Origin: Hymenopus coronatus
Lineage: Eukaryota > Arthropoda > Insecta > Mantodea > Hymenopodidae
DNA length: 64,000 nucleotides
Direction: 5' to 3'
Assembly (NCBI GenBank): GCA_030762935.1
Contig: CM060899.1
Location: 64,158,501-64,222,500 of the forward strand
How positions within the stretch are numbered: the stretch's first letter is position 1; the number at the start of each line of letters is the position of its first letter. Below the pieces are notes generated by a model. That model made no database searches. It was not told the DNA's origin and worked only from the letters and a program-made list of their open reading frames with translations. Positions 21,560 through 33,706 of the stretch are shown here, piece by piece. A program made the position numbers and the translations under genes.

Positions 21560-22173
21560 TTTTTATTTCTCTACACGTACTATGTACATAGTGTATAGAG
21601 AAGGTATTGTACCGTACCAAAAAATTCGATACCGAGATTTCACCGGAAATATATGTTTTAGGGTCCCCCTGAACTAAAAAAAACATTTTTAGAAAAAGGT
21701 CCGTGTGTGCGTGTGTTCACTATCTCCCAAGGATGCGACATGAAGATTTTCAACAAAATCCCAAACTCCCAATAACATTTACATGGGAAAAAAATAGAAA
21801 ATTGTGATTTATATTTAAGATATTTACGTGGCAAATAAAAGGTATATTTTTGGGAATAGCCACTAAATACCTATTTATTCTGGATGGACACTTTCTGTCT
21901 GAGAAAAGTATAAGTACTTTACAACTGAAGCACATAACAACGAATATCTGGGAAACGGTTACCTCTACAACAAAAACGTGAGAGTGTTCAGGTGCTATTC
22001 CTCGAAAATTCAAGAATACAATACTTCATCTATACACTATTTACATAGTACGTATAGAGAAAGTTAAAATTATTTTTTGGGGATTCAGGGGTTCTCGAAG
22101 CGTGTATTTCCGATGAAATCTCAGTATCGAATTTTGGGTATCTACGATATCTACATAGTACGTGCAGAGAAAG
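21560..22173. mobile_element. Rearranged family A pieces
   Basis: 21560-21960 is a plus-strand 5' module (ACTATGTACATAGT palindrome, CACCGGAAATATATG) with a heavily deleted body. About 21985-22064 is inverted body and an inverted 5' end. 22070-22173 is another inverted 5' module ending in GTGCAGAGAAAGC. The orientation changes imply nested insertion followed by deletion. Confidence 0.7.
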
Positions 22174-22525
22174 CAATAAAAACTGGAAGCGCGTGGAACA
22201 AGTTGGTGCGAATTATTAGATAGATGGGTTTATTTGCTCACGAGGTTGGCAACATCGTTGAGGCATTATGGAATTGAGTCTTAATCCACTTTGACGGTGC
22301 CAGCGTGTTGCCTAGCCCCTGGGCTGATGCTCTCAGGAAAACTGAAAAGTCTGACGGCTGAGGGGGAGAGCAGCGACCCTGGTGATGGAAAAGCTCAGCA
22401 ATTTGTTGGTAATTAATTGACGTAACTTATAATTAGAGAAAAGGTAACGACCAAGTCCATCCCGCTTTCATATTCTCTTTGCTTCTTGCTTGAATGTAAA
22501 GTCATGAATGTAGCTGGTCATGGAT
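22174..22525. other. Unannotated stretch
   Basis: About 350 bp of higher-GC unique sequence. No coding frame or repeat recognised. Confidence 0.35.
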
Positions 22526-23283
22526 TAAACATTCTAATGTGTTCCATTCAATTTATCTGACAAACATTAGCAGAAATAGTCTTATTACTTTCTTCCATGC
22601 AAGTAGAAGCGAAATAAGGGAGTACCTAGGTTAAAGTGACAGTCAAAAGCTGGTTGCTATGTGACTGATGTTCCTTTGTTTGTATGGATAGGAGTTGACA
22701 ACTTCCTGTATGAGAAAAGTATACATTTTTCATAGCAGAAACCAAAAATAAGGAATGTCACAGAAACGACTAACTCCACGAAAAAAATGTATATAACATA
22801 AATTGTGTGTTTTAACATGCTCTACATTTTTTGTGCAGTAAGTTTTTGTCAATCTCTTACGGTTTAGCAGCTATTCAAAATTCAGTGAAATTCATCCAGA
22901 ATAAACTACTCTTCAGAGGCTATTCCCAGAAAATTCAAGATATACATTTTATTTGTCAGGTAAATAGCTTTAATATACGAAATTTTAATCAAAATCGTTA
23001 GAGCAATTTTTGAAAAAATCAAAATTTTCGAAAAAAGTTCAAAGGGCAGTTGGGTGTGGGGCGGGTAATTTTTCTCAAAATCTTCGTGTCGCTTAAATAC
23101 CTACCAAGTTTGGTATTTTACAGACTTTTCGTTTTTGAGCTATCGTGTTCACAGACACACGGACACACGGATACAGGGGACCCTAAAACATATATTTCCG
23201 GTGAAATCTCGGTATCGAATTTTTTGGTGGAGTGCAATACATTCTCTATATACTATGTACATAGTGCGTATGGAGAAAGTAAT
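22526..23283 (-). mobile_element. Family A copy with deleted subterminal motif
   Basis: The outer hairpin (AATGTGTTCCATTCA) is present, but the sequence jumps to the ACATTAGCAGAAATAG segment, losing the subterminal repeat. The remainder is in order, ending with the 5' palindrome (ACTATGTACATAGTG) and GGAGAAAGT. The microsatellite is nearly absent. Confidence 0.8.
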
Positions 23284-23384
23284 AGTGTAAGACAGTATTA
23301 AAATTGTTTTATGTTGCTCGCGGGATTACTGTACTCGACTTACGGCCTCGTTTCGCAAGCTTCCAACCTACTCAGAGTTTAAAC

Positions 23385-24365
23385 ACCATTCGATAACGAC
23401 ATTCCACCGGAAATATACATTTTAAGGTTCCCATATCCAAAACAATTTTCGAAAAAGGTTCCTTCGTTTATCCATGTGCCGTGAACACAATAACTCAAAA
23501 ACGAAAAGTCGGTTAAATACTAATAGAAGATTTTGAGAAAAATCCTCATACCCCAAACTACCCTTAGCATGTAAAAAATTCGTTAATTTTGATTTTCTCA
23601 AAAATGGCTCTACCGATTCTGATTAAAATATCGTACATTAAAGATATTTATATTGCAAATAAAGTGTATATCTTGAATTTTATAAGTCGCCTTCCGTGGT
23701 GTAAAGGTTACCATGCTAACTTCATATACCCAAAGTCGCGCGTTCAAACCCGGCGGAAGACGATGGATTTTTTCGGCTGTAAAAATCCTGAGCATGGCTT
23801 CCTTCGGAAGGGAAGTAAAGCCGTGGGTCCCGTGTCGTAGATTTACGCCACGTAAAAGAAACTCAAGCCTGATAGGAGAGGCCTCTGAGCAAAATTAAGC
23901 GGTCTTTCACGCCCAATTTAGAATGGGACGCTGAGAACCACACCAGTTAAAGAGCGCCCACAAATAACACGCCATTTCCATTTTTGAATTTTATAAGAAT
24001 AGCCCCTAAAGACCTCTTTACTTTGAACGACCTTGGCTGAATTTTACGCAACTGGCACACCGTAAGAGATAGACAAAAAGTTACCGAACAGAAAATATAT
24101 AGCTTGTTAAAACATACAATTTATGTTGTATACATTTTTTTTTTCGAGATGTTGATCGTTTTTTAGATATTCCTTGTTTTTGGTTTCAGCTTTAAAAGAC
24201 TAATATTTTTCTCATACAGGAATTTGTCAACTGCTGTTCATACAAACAAAGGAACTTCAGTCACATAGCAACCAGCTTTTGACTGTCACTTTAACCTATG
24301 GTACTCCCTTATTTCGCTTCTACTTACAAGGAAGTAAGTAATGAGACTATTGCTACTAATTATTT
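23385..24365 (+). mobile_element. Family A copy interrupted by a SINE and by another copy
   Basis: Starts without its 5' end (ATTCGATAACGACATTCCACC). It is split at 23687-23985 by a tRNA-derived SINE and resumes with ATAAGAATAGCCCC. It ends at 24365 in a T-run into which the next plus-strand copy is inserted. Confidence 0.8.
23687..23985 (+). mobile_element. tRNA-derived SINE with 12-bp target duplication
   Basis: 299 bp bounded by GAATTTTATAAG at 23675-23686 and 23986-23997. The head has an A-box-like GGTGTAAAGG and the B-box GCGTTCAAACCC. The body includes AATCCTGAGCATGG and GGCCTCTGAGCAAAATTAAG. The tail ends CATTTCCATTTTT. Two other copies occur at 35454-35752 (same length) and 56395-56577 (truncated). 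It is younger than the family A copy it sits in. Confidence 0.9.
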
Positions 24366-24517
24366 ACTTTCTCTACACGTACTATGTACATAGTGTATAG
24401 AGAAGGTATTGCACTCCACTCAAAGTTTGATACCGAGATTTCACCGGAAATATATGTTTTAGGGTCCCCTGTATCAAAAAAAAAAAAAAAAAAAAAAGCA
24501 TTTTAAGAAAAAGGTCC

Positions 24518-24552
<35 letters not shown>

Positions 24553-25225
24553 TGAATACGATAGCTCAAAAACGAAAAGTCAGTAAAATACCAAAGTTGG
24601 TATTTAAGTTTGGTATCTTCCAGGGATGCGACACGAAGATTTTGAGAAAAATACCTCCCACTCCAAACTTCCCTTTACATTGAAGTTTTTTCGAAAATTT
24701 TGATTTTCTTAAAAATGGGTGAAACGATTTTGATTAAAATATCGTATATTAAAGATATTTACCTGACAAATAAAATGTATATCTTGAATTTTCTGGGAAT
24801 AGCTTCTTTTGACCTGTATATTCTGGATGAATTTTGCTTAATTTGGCATAACTAGTAAACCGTAAGAGATGGGCAAAAACTTGCAACACAAAAAATGTAG
24901 AGCACTTTAAAAGACACAATTTATCTTATATACATTTTTTCGTGGAGTTGATCGTTTTTTAAATACTCCTTGTTTTTTGGTTTCAGCTTTGAAAAACATA
25001 CTTTTCTCATACAGGAATTTAACAATTTCAGTCCATACAACCAAGGAACTTCAGTCAGATAGCAACCAGCTTTTGACTGTCACTTTAACCTATGGTACTC
25101 TCATATTTCGCTTCTACTTACAAGGAAGCAAGTAATAAGACTATTTCTGCTATTTTTTCTGGACTAGCATGAAGTAAATAGAAGCATAAGCTTTTTAATA
25201 CTAAGGCATGTAAATGGAACAGGTT
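24366..25225 (+). mobile_element. Family A copy, near full length
   Basis: Clean 5' end with perfect ACTATGTACATAGT (24381-24394), a 23-bp A-run, and GT microsatellite (about 24519-24549). The 3' end is degenerate (AAGGCATGTAAATGGAACAGG) and lacks the subterminal motif. Confidence 0.85.
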
Positions 25226-25439
25226 TGTATTAATGTGAGAGTGACTTGATGGGTTGGACTCCTGTCTGGGGAGAGAAATCCGATCACACCCGATATTGAA
25301 GTGGATGGTCAAATGACCCGGGCTGGGGGATCCTGGACCTGACTGAAATGAGCTTCATCTCTGTCCGGAAATGGGAGAGCGAAAGTTCCGGCAGGGAAGC
25401 TGCGCCAGAGATAACCCTTTCCAGGTTCAGCTGTATGAG
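25226..25439. other. Unannotated stretch
   Basis: Roughly 210 bp of GC-richer unique sequence with no recognised feature. Confidence 0.3.
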
Positions 25440-25588
25440 AAGAGACTTTCTCTACATCTCTGCAACAAATTATTGTTAACAAACAGTCTTATTTCTTGCT
25501 TCCTTGTAAGCGAAATAAGGGAGTAGCATAGGTTAAAGTGACAGTCAAAAGCTGGTTGCTATGTGACTGAAGTTCCTTTGTATGGACA

Positions 25589-27223
25589 CGAGTTTTTGCT
25601 TTCTCTATACGAACTATGTACATAGTATATAGAGAAGGTATTGCATTCCACCAAAAATTCGATACCGAGATTTCACCGGAAATATATGTTTTAGGGTTCA
25701 CTTTATCTAAAAAAAATCTGATGTGTACCATTCACATGACTTTCTCTATATCCCTGCAACAAATTATTCTTAAAAAGCTTATACTTCTATTTGCTTCATG
25801 CTAATCAGTAAAATATTAGCAGAAATAGCCATATTACTTGCTTCCTTGTAAGTAAAGGTGAAATAAGGGAGTACCATAGGTTAAAGTGATAATCAAAAGC
25901 TGGCTGCTATGTCACTGAAGTTCCTTTGTTTGTATGGACAACAGTTGACAAATGTGTAAGTTTTTCATAGCAGTAGCCAAAAATAAGGAATGTCACAAAA
26001 ACGACGAACTCCACGAAAAAAATGTATATAACATAAATCGTGTGTTTTAACGTGCTCTACATTTGAGTGAAGTAAGTTTTTGTCCATCTCTTACGGTTTA
26101 GCAGTTATTCAAAATTTAGTAAAATTCATCCAGAATAAACTGCTCTTCAGAGGCTATTCCCAGAAAATTCAAGATATACATTAAATTTGTCAGGTAAATA
26201 TCTTTAATGTACGAAATTTTAATCAAAAATCGTTAGAGCCATTTTTGAGAAAATCAAAATTTTCGAAAAAAATTTCCATGTAAAGGGTAGTTGTGGATGG
26301 GGGGAATTTTCTCAAAATCTTCGTGTCGCATCTCTGGAAGATACTAAACTTAAATACCAAGTTTGGTATGTTAGCTACTTTTCGTTTTTGAGTTATCGTG
26401 TTTACAGACACACGGACACAGACACACACACGGACCTTTCTCCGAAAATGCTTTTTTTAGATAAAGGGGGCTCTAAAACATATATTTCCGGTGAAATCTC
26501 GGTATCGAATTTTTTGGTGGGGTGCAAAACATTCTCTATACACTATGTACATAGTGCCTATAGAGAAAGTAAAAAGTATTTTCAGAAAAAGGTCCGTGTG
26601 TCCGTGAACACGATAACTCAAAAGCGAAAAGTCGGTAAAACACCAAACTACCCTTTACATGGAACTTTTTTCGAAAATTTTGAAATGGCTCTAACGATTT
26701 TGATTAGAATATCATATATTAAAGACATTTACCCGACAAATAAAATGTATAATTTGAATTTTCTGGGAATAGCCTCTGAAGGCTACTTTATACTGAGTGA
26801 ATTTTCCGGAATTTTGTATAACTGCTAAACCGTAAGAGATAGAGAAAAACTTACCATACAAAAATGTAGAGCACAGTAAAACACACAATTTATGCTGTAT
26901 ACATTTTTTTTCTTGGAGTTGATCGTTTTTGAGATATTCCGTGTTTTTGTTTTCAGGGTCGAAAATGTTAACTTTTCTCATACAGGAATTTGTCAACTCA
27001 TGTCCATACAAACAAAGGAACTTCAGTCACATAGTAACCAGCTTGTTACTATCTCTTTAACCTATGCTACTCCCTTATTTCCTTTCTACTTACAAGGAAG
27101 AAGGTAAGAGAATATTTCTGCTAATTTTTCTAGATTAGCATGAAGTAAATAGAAGCATAACCTTTTTAAGAATAATTTGTTGCCGGGATATAGAGAAAGT
27201 CATGTGAATGGTACACATCAGAC
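25589..27223 (+). mobile_element. Middle family A copy of the nest
   Basis: Parts 25589-25711 (5' module up to the A-run) and 26575-27223 (A-run follow-on GTATTTTCAGAAAAAGG through to the 3' hairpin GTGAATGGTACACATCAGA). Inserted in a T-run of the outer copy. It is itself split in its A-run by the inner inverted copy. Confidence 0.85.
25712..26574 (-). mobile_element. Inner family A full-length copy of the nest
   Basis: About 863 bp from the inverted hairpin (GATGTGTACCATTCA) to the 5' palindrome and TAGAGAAAGT. Lies in the A-run of the middle copy, equivalent to a T-run on the other strand. Both termini are clean. Confidence 0.88.
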
Positions 27224-27787
27224 TTTTTAAAGCTGAAACCAATAACAAGGAATACCTCAAAAACAATCAACTCCACGACAAAACTGTGTATGGCATAAAT
27301 TGTGTTAATCGTGATGTAAATTTTTTTGTGAGGTAAGGTTTTGTCTATCCCTTACGGTTTACCAGTTTTGCAAAATTTAATAAAAATCATCCAGAATAAA
27401 ACTTCTTAAGGGGATATTCCCAGAAAATTCAAGATATACGTTTTATTATCTATATAATTATTTTAATACAATATAACAGACATTTTTGAGGAAATCAAAC
27501 TTTTCGAATTTTTTTTTCCATGTATAAGGTAGTTTGGACTTTGGTGGGGGATTTTTCTCAAAAGCGTCGTGGCGCATCCCTGGAAGATTCTCAACTTAAA
27601 TACCAAGTTTGTTATTTAGTGACTTTTCGTTTTTGAGTTATAGTGTTCATGGACACACAAACACACACACACGTGCTCGCGCACCTATTTTCCAGATATT
27701 TTTTATGATAAAGGGGACCCTAAAATATGTATTTCCGGTGAAATCTCTGTATCGAATTTTTGGGTACAATACAATACCTTCTTTATA

Positions 27788-27828
<41 letters not shown>

Positions 27829-27845
27829 ATGCAGAGAAAGTAAAA

Positions 27846-28049
27846 GTAAAGACAACTTACCGTTCGAGGAAAGTATTTTAAAAAGTGAATTATCAAAGTC
27901 AATTATTTGCAGCAGTGAGTTTAAGACTGCATTTTTAATCGATTTTCTAGGCAATAAGGATATTTATAGCATTGATAATTACAATAATGATAATCCACAT
28001 GATAATGATATTAATGTATTGTGATAGTGTGATTTGGATAGTTTTTATA
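27846..28049. other. Unannotated stretch
   Basis: AT-rich sequence with ATAATGATAAT-like simple runs. No gene recognised. Confidence 0.3.
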
Positions 28050-28258
28050 GTGTTTAACGCCCACTTTTAACACCATGGCACCGCAGGCGATGACACTGGT
28101 GATACATGGAATGAGGATGGCGCACCGGTGGAATGTGATGACGAGGAAAACCGGAGAACCCGGAGAAAACCCGCGGCGCTGCGCCGCTTTGTCGACTGGG
28201 ATCGAACCCGGGGCGTCTAGGTAAAAGGCGACTTGGCCACGGTGCGGCTTATTTGGAT
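28050..28258 (-). mobile_element. tRNA-derived SINE-like element (second type)
   Basis: The reverse complement starts with CCGTGGCCAAGTCGCC (A-box-like) and CCGGGTTCGATCCC (B-box), followed by a GC-rich body (TTTTCTCCGGGTTCTCCGG). It differs from the 299-bp SINE. No clear target duplication was found and the far end is approximate. Confidence 0.6.
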
Positions 28259-28321
28259 GGTGTCATGATAATTATAATAATGGACACGATAATAGTGGTA
28301 GTGGTGATAATGATCATGTTT

Positions 28322-28354
<33 letters not shown>

Positions 28355-28794
28355 ACACGTATTTCCTGGTCAGCTGTTGAAGGGAAGGAAACGGTACACA
28401 TGTGCCCAGCATATATGAAAGCTTTTTCAAGATTTCTATCTGCGTAAACAAACTTCAGCTCTGACAGGTTTTTAATAACGTTGCTCCGTTGTTTTATATC
28501 TCGTCCTAGGCGAGATTTATCTCATCCTCCGAGACTGCTGCTACCTTACTTAGAATACTCCCCGTCCGGCAGTAAATCAAGCTGAACAAGCTCTCAATGC
28601 AGCCGCGGGAAGATTTGCACCGGACAACGTAAATTGCTGTTGATACATTCATAATCTGGTCTAGTAGCTCGGCGGTGAAACATGAGCTCTCCAGGGTAAT
28701 ATAAAACCATCTATCGTAAATGTTAATAAAGTGGAACGGTGTTTGATATATCAGGTAGTAGCGGTATAGAGGTCAACAGCTTAGTGGAGAATCC
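28259..28794. other. AT simple repeat and unannotated stretch
   Basis: 28262-28360 is a degenerate ATAATAATGAT-type microsatellite including a run of ATA triplets (about 28325-28352). 28361-28794 has no recognised gene and leads into the tandem array. Confidence 0.5.
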
Positions 28795-30838
28795 TGAGTC
28801 GATAAACCCCCGTTCACGATTATTACTATCGATATTCTAAGTCGATAAACCCCGCCACGATTATTACTGTAATATTCTAAGGGAACAAACACCGCCACGA
28901 TTATTATTACTGTAATATTCTAAGTGAACAAACACCGTCACAGTTATTACTGTAATATTCTAAGTGCACAAACACCGCCACAATTATTACTGTAATATTC
29001 TAAGTGAACAAACACCGTCACAGTTATTACTGTAATATTCTAAGTGAACAAACACCGTCACAATTATTACTGTAATATTCTAAGTGAACAAACACCGTCA
29101 CAATTATTACTGTAATATTCTAAGTGAACAAACACCGTCACAATTATTACTGTAATATTCTAAGTGAACAAACACCGTCACAGTTATTACTGTAATATTC
29201 TAAGTGAACAAACACCGTCACAATTATTACTGTAATATTCTAAGTGAACAAACACCGTCACAATTATTACTGTAATATTCTAAGTGAACAAACACCGTCA
29301 CAATTATTACTGTAATATTCTAAGTGAACAAACACCGTCACAATTATTACTGTAATATTCTAAGTGAACAAACACCGTCACAATTATTACTGTAATATTC
29401 TAAGTGAACAAACACCGTCACAATTATTACTGTAATATTCTAAGTGAACAAACACCGTCACAATTATTACTGTAATATTCTAAGCGAATAATCACCGTCA
29501 CAGTTATTACTGTAATATTCTAAGTGAACAAACACCGTCACAATTATTACTGTAATATTCTAAGTGAACAAACACCGTCACAATTATTACTGTAATATTC
29601 TAAGTGAACAAACACCGTCACAATTATTACTGTAATATTCTAAGTGAACAAACACCGTCACAATTGTTACTGTAATATTCTAAGTGAACAAACACCGTCA
29701 CAATTATTACTGTAATATTCTAAGTGAACAAACACCGTCACAATTATTACTGTAATATTCTAAGTGAACAAACACCGTCACAATTGTTACTGTAATATTC
29801 TAAGTGAACAAACACCGTCATAGTTATTACTGTAATATTTTAAGTGAACAAACACCGTCACAATTATTACTGTAATATTTTAAGTGAACAAACACCGTCA
29901 CAATTATTACTGTAATATTCTAAGTGAACAAACACCGTCACAATTATTACTGTAATATTCTAAGTGAACAAACACCGTCATAGTTATTACTGTAATATTC
30001 TAAGTGAATAAACACCGTTACAGTTATTACTGTAATATTCTAAGTGAACAAACACCGTCACAGTTATTACTGCAATATTCTAAGTGAACAAACACCGTCA
30101 TAGTTATTACTGTAATATTCTAAGTGAACAAACACCGTCACAATTATTACTGTAATATTCCAAGTGAACAAACACCGTCACAATTATTACTGTAATATTC
30201 CAAGTGAACAAACACCGTCACAATTATTACTGTAATATTCCAAGTGAACAAACACCGTCACAATTATTACTGTAATATTCCAAGTGAACAAACACCGTCA
30301 CAGTTATTACTGTAATATTCTAAGTGAACAAACACCGCCACAATTATTACTGTAATATACCAAGTGAACAATCACCGGCACAGTTATTACTGTAATATTA
30401 TAAGTGAGCAAACACCGTCACAATATTACTGTAATATTCTAAGTGAATAAACACCGGCACAGTTAGTACTGCAATATTTTAAGTCGATAAACCCCACCTC
30501 GATTATTACTGTCGATATTTTAAGTCGATAAACCCCACCTCGATTATTACTGTCGACATTCTAAGTCAATAAACCCCACCTCGATTATTACTGTCGATAT
30601 TCTAAGTCGATAAACCCCACCTCGATTATTACTGTCGACATTCTAAGTCAATAAACCCCACCTCGATTATTACTGTCGATATTCTAAGTCAATAAACCCC
30701 ACCTCGATTATTACTGTCGATATTCTAAGTCGATAAACCCCACCTCGATTATTACTGTCGATATTCTAAGTCGATAAACCCCACCTCGATTATTACTGTC
30801 GATATTCTAAGTCGGTAAGCCCATCTCGATTATTACTG
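28795..30838. repeat. Minisatellite, about 51 tandem units of ~40 bp
   Basis: The core unit reads TAAGTGAACAAACACCGTCA followed by CAATTATTACTGTAATATTC (40 bp). The two edges carry a second unit class with TAAGTCGATAAACCCC and TACTGTCGATATTC (about 41 bp), roughly two at the left and nine at the right. Central units (about 29090-29460) are essentially identical, which suggests recent central expansion, while the edge units are divergent. Recurrent variants (CAGTTATT, CCAAGTGAACA near 30160-30250) come in blocks. Confidence 0.95.
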
Positions 30839-30854
30839 GAGCCCGGACTATTAT

Positions 30855-31821
30855 GATCTAAAAATTTGACATGTTCCATTCACAAGGCTTTCGTAATTGT
30901 GTAAAAATTACTTTTATTTTCTCTGCGTATACAAAGTATTTTATTGCACTCAAAAGTTCGACGGTGAGAATTCACCGGAAATATATGTTTAGAGACCATC
31001 TGAGTCAAAAAGGAAAGCATTGTGAGAATGTCACTGCGGGTAGCATAGCTCATAAACAAAAGGTCCCTTAAATGCCAAACTTGGTATTTGAGTTCGGTAA
31101 CTTGCAAGGAAGCGACACGAAAATTTTCAAGACAATTCCTCCAACATCAACTACCCTTTACATGGAACATTTTTCAAAAATTATGATTTTGTAAAAAATG
31201 ACACAAACGATATTATAGAATTTTACTTGAAAATAAAATGTATATTTTGAATTTTCTTGGAATAACTTCTGAAGACATCTTTATTCTGGATGAATTTTGC
31301 GGAAGTTTGCATAACAGGCAAACCGTAAGAGATAGACAAAAACTTACGACACAAAATATCTAGATCAGGATAAAACACACAATTTATATAATACATTTTT
31401 TTTCGTTGAGTAGATCGCTTTTGAGTTATTCTTTGTTATTGGTTTCAGTTTTAAAAGAACTTTTCTCATACAGGAATTTGTCAACTCCTGTCCCTACAAA
31501 CAAAGGAACTTCAGTCACATAGCAACCAGCTTTTGACTTCACTTTAACCTATGGTACTCCCTTATTTCGCTGCTACTTAAGTGGAAACAAGTAGCAGGTC
31601 TATTCCTACTATTTTTCCTCGAATAGCATGAAGTAAATAGAATAATAAGTTTTTTTAACAATAATCTGTAGCAGAAACGTAGAGAAAGTTATGTGAATGG
31701 AACATAAGATTTTTTGGTTACAGCGGATCCTAAAGTATATTTCCGGGAAATCTCGGTATCGACTTTTGGGGTGGAAAGCAATGCCTTTTTTATACTCTAT
31801 GTACATATAGAAAAAGTAATG
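30855..31821. mobile_element. Family A copy (+) within remnants of an inverted copy
   Basis: 30855-30905 is an inverted 3' end (GACATGTTCCATTCAC). 30910-31708 is a plus-strand copy with a degenerate 5' palindrome and a complete 3' end. 31709-31821 is an inverted 5' module. The flanks fit one minus-strand copy interrupted in a T-run, with loss of its body. Confidence 0.75.
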
Positions 31822-32026
31822 AAAGGCGATAGAATTTCGTTACGTGTCGATGTTATTCCGACCAAGTCAAATGCATACTTCGATGCAGGATTTACAGTTA
31901 ACCTTCAGGCGACTCACTGCTCGTGGATCGTTCCCTGCTCTGCAGAAAGTGGATTAGTTTATGACCCTAGAGAGCATCACACAGAACACGTGTCCGATGA
32001 TTTTATAACGCCTGGTGGTAGGAAAA
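31822..32026. other. Unannotated spacer
   Basis: About 200 bp of unique sequence. A frame crosses it from family A, but no recognised protein. Confidence 0.3.
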
Positions 32027-33706
32027 AACATCTGATGTGCTCCATTCACATCACATTCTCTACATCTCTGCAACAAAGTATTGTTAAAAACCTTATACTT
32101 CTATTTACTTCATGCTAATCCAGAAAAAAATTAGCAGAAGAGGTCTTATTTCTTGCTTTATTGTAAGTAGGAGTGAAATAAGGGAGTACCAAAGGTTAAA
32201 CTGAAAGCCAAAAGATGGCTACTATGTGACTGAAGTTCCTTTGTTTATATGGACAGGAGTTGACAAATTCCTGTATGAGAATAGTACAAGTTTTTCAAAG
32301 CTTGAAACAAAAAACAAAGAATATCTTAAAAAGAATCAATTCCACGAAAAAATGTATAAAACATGAATTGAGTGTTTTAATGTGCTATACATTTTTAGTG
32401 TGGTAGGTTTTTGTCCTTCTCTAATGGTTTAGCAGTTATGAAATATTCCGTAAAATTCATTCAGAATAAAATGGTCTTCAGAGGCTATTCCCAGAAAATT
32501 CAAGACACACATTTTATTTGTCAGGTAATTATCTTTAATATATGAAATTTTAGCAAAATTCGTTAGAGCAATTTTTGAGAAAATCAAAATTTTCGAAACT
32601 TTTTCCATGTAAAGGGTAGTTCGGGGTGGGGGAGATTTTCTTGAAAATCTTTGTGTCTCATCCTTACAAGATACTAAAAATTAAATACTAAGTTTTGTAT
32701 TGTACAGACTTCTCGCTTTTGAATTATCATGTTCACACACACACACACTTACACGGACCTTTTTCTGAAAATGCTTTTTTATTTTCTCTATACGCACTAT
32801 GTACATAGTGTATAGAGCAGGTATTGCACTCCACCCAAAAATCTGATACCGAGATTTCACCAGAAATATATGTTTTAGGGTCCCCTTTAACTAAAAAAAG
32901 CATTTTCGGAAAATGGTCTGTGTGTGTATGTCCGTGTGTCTGTGAACAAGGAACTCAAAAACGAAAAGTCGGTAAAATACCAAACTTAACATTTTAAGTT
33001 TTTTTCGAAAATTTTGTAAGTCTTTCGAAAATTTTGATTTTTTCAAAAATGGCTCTAACGATTTTGATTAAAATATCGTATATTAAAGCTATTTACCTAA
33101 CAAATAAAATGTATACCTGGAATTTTTTGGGAATAGCCTCTGAAGAGTGCTTTATTCTGGATGAATTTTACGGAATTTTGAATAACTGCTAAACTGTAAG
33201 AGATGGACAAACACTTGCTGTAGGAAAAATATAGAGCGCCTTAAAACACACAATTTATGTTACATACATCTTTTTCGTGGAGTTCATCGTTTTTGAGACA
33301 TTCCTTGTTTTAGGTTTCAGCTTTGAATAACTTAACTTTTCTCCTACAGGAATTTGTCAACTCCTGTCCATACAAACAAAGGAAATTTATTCACATAGCA
33401 ACCAACAGTTGAATATCACTTTAACCTATGGTATTCCCTTATTTCGCTTCTGCTTCCAAGGAAGCAAGTAATAAAACTATTTCTGCTAGTTTTTTCTCGA
33501 TTAGCATGAAGTAAATAGACGTATAAGCTTTTTAACAACAATTTGTTGTAGAGATGTAGAGAAAGACACGTGAATGGAACACATAAGATTTTTGGGATAC
33601 AGGGTACCCTAAAACATATATTTCCGGTGAAACCTCGGTATCGAATTTTTGGTTGTAGTGCAACACCTCTATACACTATCTACATGGTACGTATAGAGAA
33701 AGTAAA
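32027..33706 (-). mobile_element. Family A full copy split by a nested copy
   Basis: Parts 32027-32777 and 33589-33706. The break lies in the T-run after CTGAAAATGC and resumes with GGGATACAGGG, so the host is complete when rejoined. It has a clean inverted hairpin at the left and a palindromic 5' end at the right. Confidence 0.88.
32778..33588 (+). mobile_element. Family A full-length nested copy
   Basis: About 811 bp. Starts ATTTTCTCTATACGC with perfect ACTATGTACATAGT and ends with hairpin and CATAAGA before the host T-run. The body has a small deletion-rearrangement near 33000-33040. Confidence 0.88.

Larger units (their letters stand above)
25440..27845 (-). mobile_element. Outer family A host copy of a three-level nest
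   Basis: Host parts are 25440-25588 and 27224-27845. The first starts at the inverted subterminal motif (GACTTTCTCTACATC) and stops at a GAGTTTTT target. The second resumes with TTTTAAAGCTGAAACC and runs to the 5' end. In the 5' palindrome the usual core is replaced by a (TA)n run at about 27788-27822. Confidence 0.8.

Noticed and set aside
28795..30838. CRISPR array
   Set aside because: Units are contiguous with no unique spacers, the sequence context is eukaryotic, and no cas-like gene is nearby. It is a minisatellite.
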